From: Lutimaribacter_A marinistellae
GTDB lineage: Bacteria; Pseudomonadota; Alphaproteobacteria; Rhodobacterales; Rhodobacteraceae
Direction of reading: 5' to 3'
Length of the DNA: 64,000 nt
Assembly (NCBI RefSeq): GCF_042648365.1
Contig: NZ_JBHRXI010000008.1
Coordinates: 28,821-92,820, forward strand
Positions 62,408-64,000 of this stretch are shown piece after piece. Made by a program: the position numbers and the translations under genes. The first letter of the stretch is position 1. Each line of letters opens with the position of its first letter. The notes beneath the pieces were generated by a model that was given only the letters and a program-made list of their open reading frames with translations, ran no database searches and was not told the DNA's origin.

Positions 62408-63307
62408 ATGGCCCATCGCTGGAAAAACGATTTGACCCGGGACAACGCGACGCCCGAGGCGCTCTTTCTCAATCGGCGCAAGGTGCTGGCCGGCATGGCC
62501 GGTATGTCGCTTGCCGGTATCGCGAACCCTGCTGTCGCTGACACGCTGGAGCCAAACACCTGGGAAGAGATCACCAGCTACAACAATTTCTATGAGTTCG
62601 GGACCGGCAAGGGTGATCCCGCCGCCAATGCCCACCGGCTGAAGACCGAGCCATGGACGATCAAGATCGACGGGCTGGTCGATCGTCCGGGCGATTATGG
62701 TTTCGAACAGGTCATGTCCGAGATGGAGATCGAGGAGCGCATCTACCGCTTCCGTTGCGTCGAGGCATGGTCGATGGTGATACCTTGGAACGGGTTCGAG
62801 TTGGCGGATCTGCTGGAACTTGCCGGTGTTCAGGCCGGCGCCAAATACGTGGCCTTCGAGACGGCCTATCGCCCCGAAGAGATGCCCGGAACGCGCTTTC
62901 CCGTTATCGAATGGCCCTATCGTGAAGGGCTGCGACTGGACGAGGCGATGCACCCGCTCACCATCATCGCGACCGGTATCTACGACCGGCCGATCCCGAA
63001 CCAGAACGGTGCGCCGCTGCGTCTGGTGGTGCCATGGAAATACGGGTTCAAATCGATCAAGTCGATCGTGCGCATCACCCTGACCGACAAGGAGCCGCCC
63101 ACCAGCTGGAACATGCTGCAACCGAACGAATACGGGTTCTATGCAAATGTGAATCCCAATGTTGACCATCCACGCTGGTCACAGGCCAGCGAACGCAAGA
63201 TCGGCGGGGGGCTGTTTTCCCGTCGCGAACCCACGCTCATGTTCAACGGATACGAGGATGAGGTGGCCGGGCTTTATGACGGCATGGATCTGTCCAGGCT
63301 CTTCTGA
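62408..63307 (+). CDS. msrP: Periplasmic methionine-sulfoxide reductase, molybdoenzyme subunit MsrP
   Basis: This 299-residue protein has a Tat signal (NRRKVLAGMAGMSLAGIANPAVA). Its sulfite-oxidase fold contains the molybdenum-ligand cysteine in YRFRCVEAWSMVIPWNGF, with family segments YNNFYEFGTGKGDPA and YGFKSIKSIVRI. It reduces methionine sulfoxide in oxidised periplasmic proteins, taking electrons from MsrQ, encoded next with an ATGA-type overlap. Confidence 0.95.
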   Translation: MAHRWKNDLTRDNATPEALFLNRRKVLAGMAGMSLAGIANPAVADTLEPNTWEEITSYNNFYEFGTGKGDPAANAHRLKTEPWTIKIDGLVDRPGDYGFEQVMSEMEIEERIYRFRCVEAWSMVIPWNGFELADLLELAGVQAGAKYVAFETAYRPEEMPGTRFPVIEWPYREGLRLDEAMHPLTIIATGIYDRPIPNQNGAPLRLVVPWKYGFKSIKSIVRITLTDKEPPTSWNMLQPNEYGFYANVNPNVDHPRWSQASERKIGGGLFSRREPTLMFNGYEDEVAGLYDGMDLSRLF

Positions 63308-63912
63308 TGGAGACCGTCAACGCAACGCTGCGCCGGGTGCCGGTCTGGTTGGTCTATGTTATCGGCCTTTTGCCGGCGCCATGGTTTGTATGGCTCGGCG
63401 CAACGGGTGGTCTGGGCGTAGAGCCGATCGCCGCGCTGGAACACGAGCTGGGGCAACTGGCCCTTCAGTTGCTCATCCTTGGCCTCGCCGTAACGCCGCT
63501 GCGCCGGCATCTGGGTCTGAACCTGATGAAGTTCCGCCGGGCAATAGGTGTCCTTTGTTTCGCCTACGTGGTCCTGCACCTTATGGTCTGGCTGGTTCTT
63601 GACCTGCAAACGCTGGATAGGGTTTGGGCGGATATCGTGAAGCGTCCATATATAACCATCGGCTTTGCGGCCTTCCTGCTTCTCTTGCCGCTTGCCGTGA
63701 CATCGAACAACCGATCGGTCCGCTTGCTGGGCGCTGGCTGGCGCAACCTGCACAAGCTTGTTTATCCGGCCGCGATTCTTGCCGTCGTGCATTTCGTGAT
63801 GCTGCGCAAAGGAATCCAGCTGGAGCCCTTGCTTTATCTTACCGCGATTCTCGTTCTCCTCCTCCTTCGGTTGCCGCGGCTTCCCCGACTTTGGTTTGTT
63901 TCTGGTGTTTGA
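63307..63912 (+). CDS. msrQ: Methionine-sulfoxide reductase haem-binding membrane subunit MsrQ
   Basis: This 201-residue protein is of the ferric-reductase-like transmembrane family with about six helices. Haem-ligating histidines are expected in AYVVLHLMVWL, RNLHKLVYPA and LAVVHFVML; LGLAVTPLRRHLGLNLMKFRRAIGVL is typical of MsrQ. It passes quinol or flavin electrons to MsrP. The ATG shares one base with the msrP stop (TGATG). Confidence 0.95.
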   Translation: METVNATLRRVPVWLVYVIGLLPAPWFVWLGATGGLGVEPIAALEHELGQLALQLLILGLAVTPLRRHLGLNLMKFRRAIGVLCFAYVVLHLMVWLVLDLQTLDRVWADIVKRPYITIGFAAFLLLLPLAVTSNNRSVRLLGAGWRNLHKLVYPAAILAVVHFVMLRKGIQLEPLLYLTAILVLLLLRLPRLPRLWFVSGV

Positions 63913-64000
63913 CGTTGGTTTTGAAGTTGTGAGTCTGTGTGGAAGTTTGTGGATAAGGTGTTGAGTCGGATGTTTTGGGGCTTTTTGGGTGTTGGTTTGG
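63913..64000. other. G/T-skewed non-coding tail with perfect DnaA box
   Basis: The last 88 bp are composed mainly of G and T on the plus strand. TGTGGATAA (63948-63956) is the exact complement of the DnaA consensus TTATCCACA. The stretch is cut by the window edge, so its nature cannot be settled. Confidence 0.5.

Overview
The window reads as a chromosomal segment of a marine alphaproteobacterium of the Roseobacter group (Rhodobacterales). The evidence is the high GC content, tightly overlapping operons (many ATGA and TGATG junctions), Rhodobacterales-type proteins (DUF6525, DUF1826, DUF6629, DUF3179, imelysin/di-haem oxidoreductase clusters), a DMSP-lyase-like cupin, betaine-demethylation enzymes and TGA-N9-TCA iron boxes. 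The species cannot be named from the sequence alone.

Left part (1-11.4 kb): a minus-strand block holds the start of a KefB-type antiporter, an RND efflux pump with its adaptor, a formylglycine sulfatase, a formate/nitrite-type (FNT) channel, a DUF3179 membrane protein and a small acidic protein. A membrane-anchored sensor-like protein diverges from the block. A pentanucleotide repeat and a decayed tyrosine-integrase gene follow, ending at tRNA-Ser(GCU). This suggests that part or all of the left block is an old integrated island.

11.9-31.1 kb: a GlxA-type regulator diverges from a gamma-butyrobetaine-hydroxylase-like dioxygenase and a class II aldolase. Two large RTX proteins follow; one carries six tandem copies of a domain of about 115 residues. 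Next is a betaine-type catabolic cluster: CMD-family protein, Rieske oxygenase and RpiR regulator, divergent from a dimethylglycine-dehydrogenase/GcvT fusion, a DMSP-lyase-family cupin, an HpbD-like enolase-superfamily epimerase and a class III aminotransferase.

31.1-45.2 kb is a metal-handling region. The first part is an iron operon: imelysin, bacterioferritin-associated ferredoxin, bacterioferritin, di-haem oxidoreductase, second imelysin and DUF1513, with an iron-box-like operator upstream. The second is a cobalamin riboswitch ahead of a cytoplasmic BtuF-like protein. The third is a zinc regulon: znuBC and zur divergent from znuA, then two COG0523 GTPases, DUF1826 and DUF6525. Near-identical 17-bp inverted repeats lie directly before znuA and before the GTPase operon.

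45.4-64 kb: tRNA-Val(UAC), an RTX metalloprotease-like protein lacking the Met-turn methionine, an XRE-cupin/GNAT/DMT operon, an iron ABC binding protein with a second iron box, rpmJ, tRNA-Val(GAC), N-formylglutamate amidohydrolase, DNA polymerase IV, a Nudix hydrolase, pyrF, clpB with a clear sigma-32 promoter, several small secreted or membrane proteins, a GltB-like FMN protein and msrPQ. The last 90 bp are strongly G/T-skewed and contain a perfect DnaA box.
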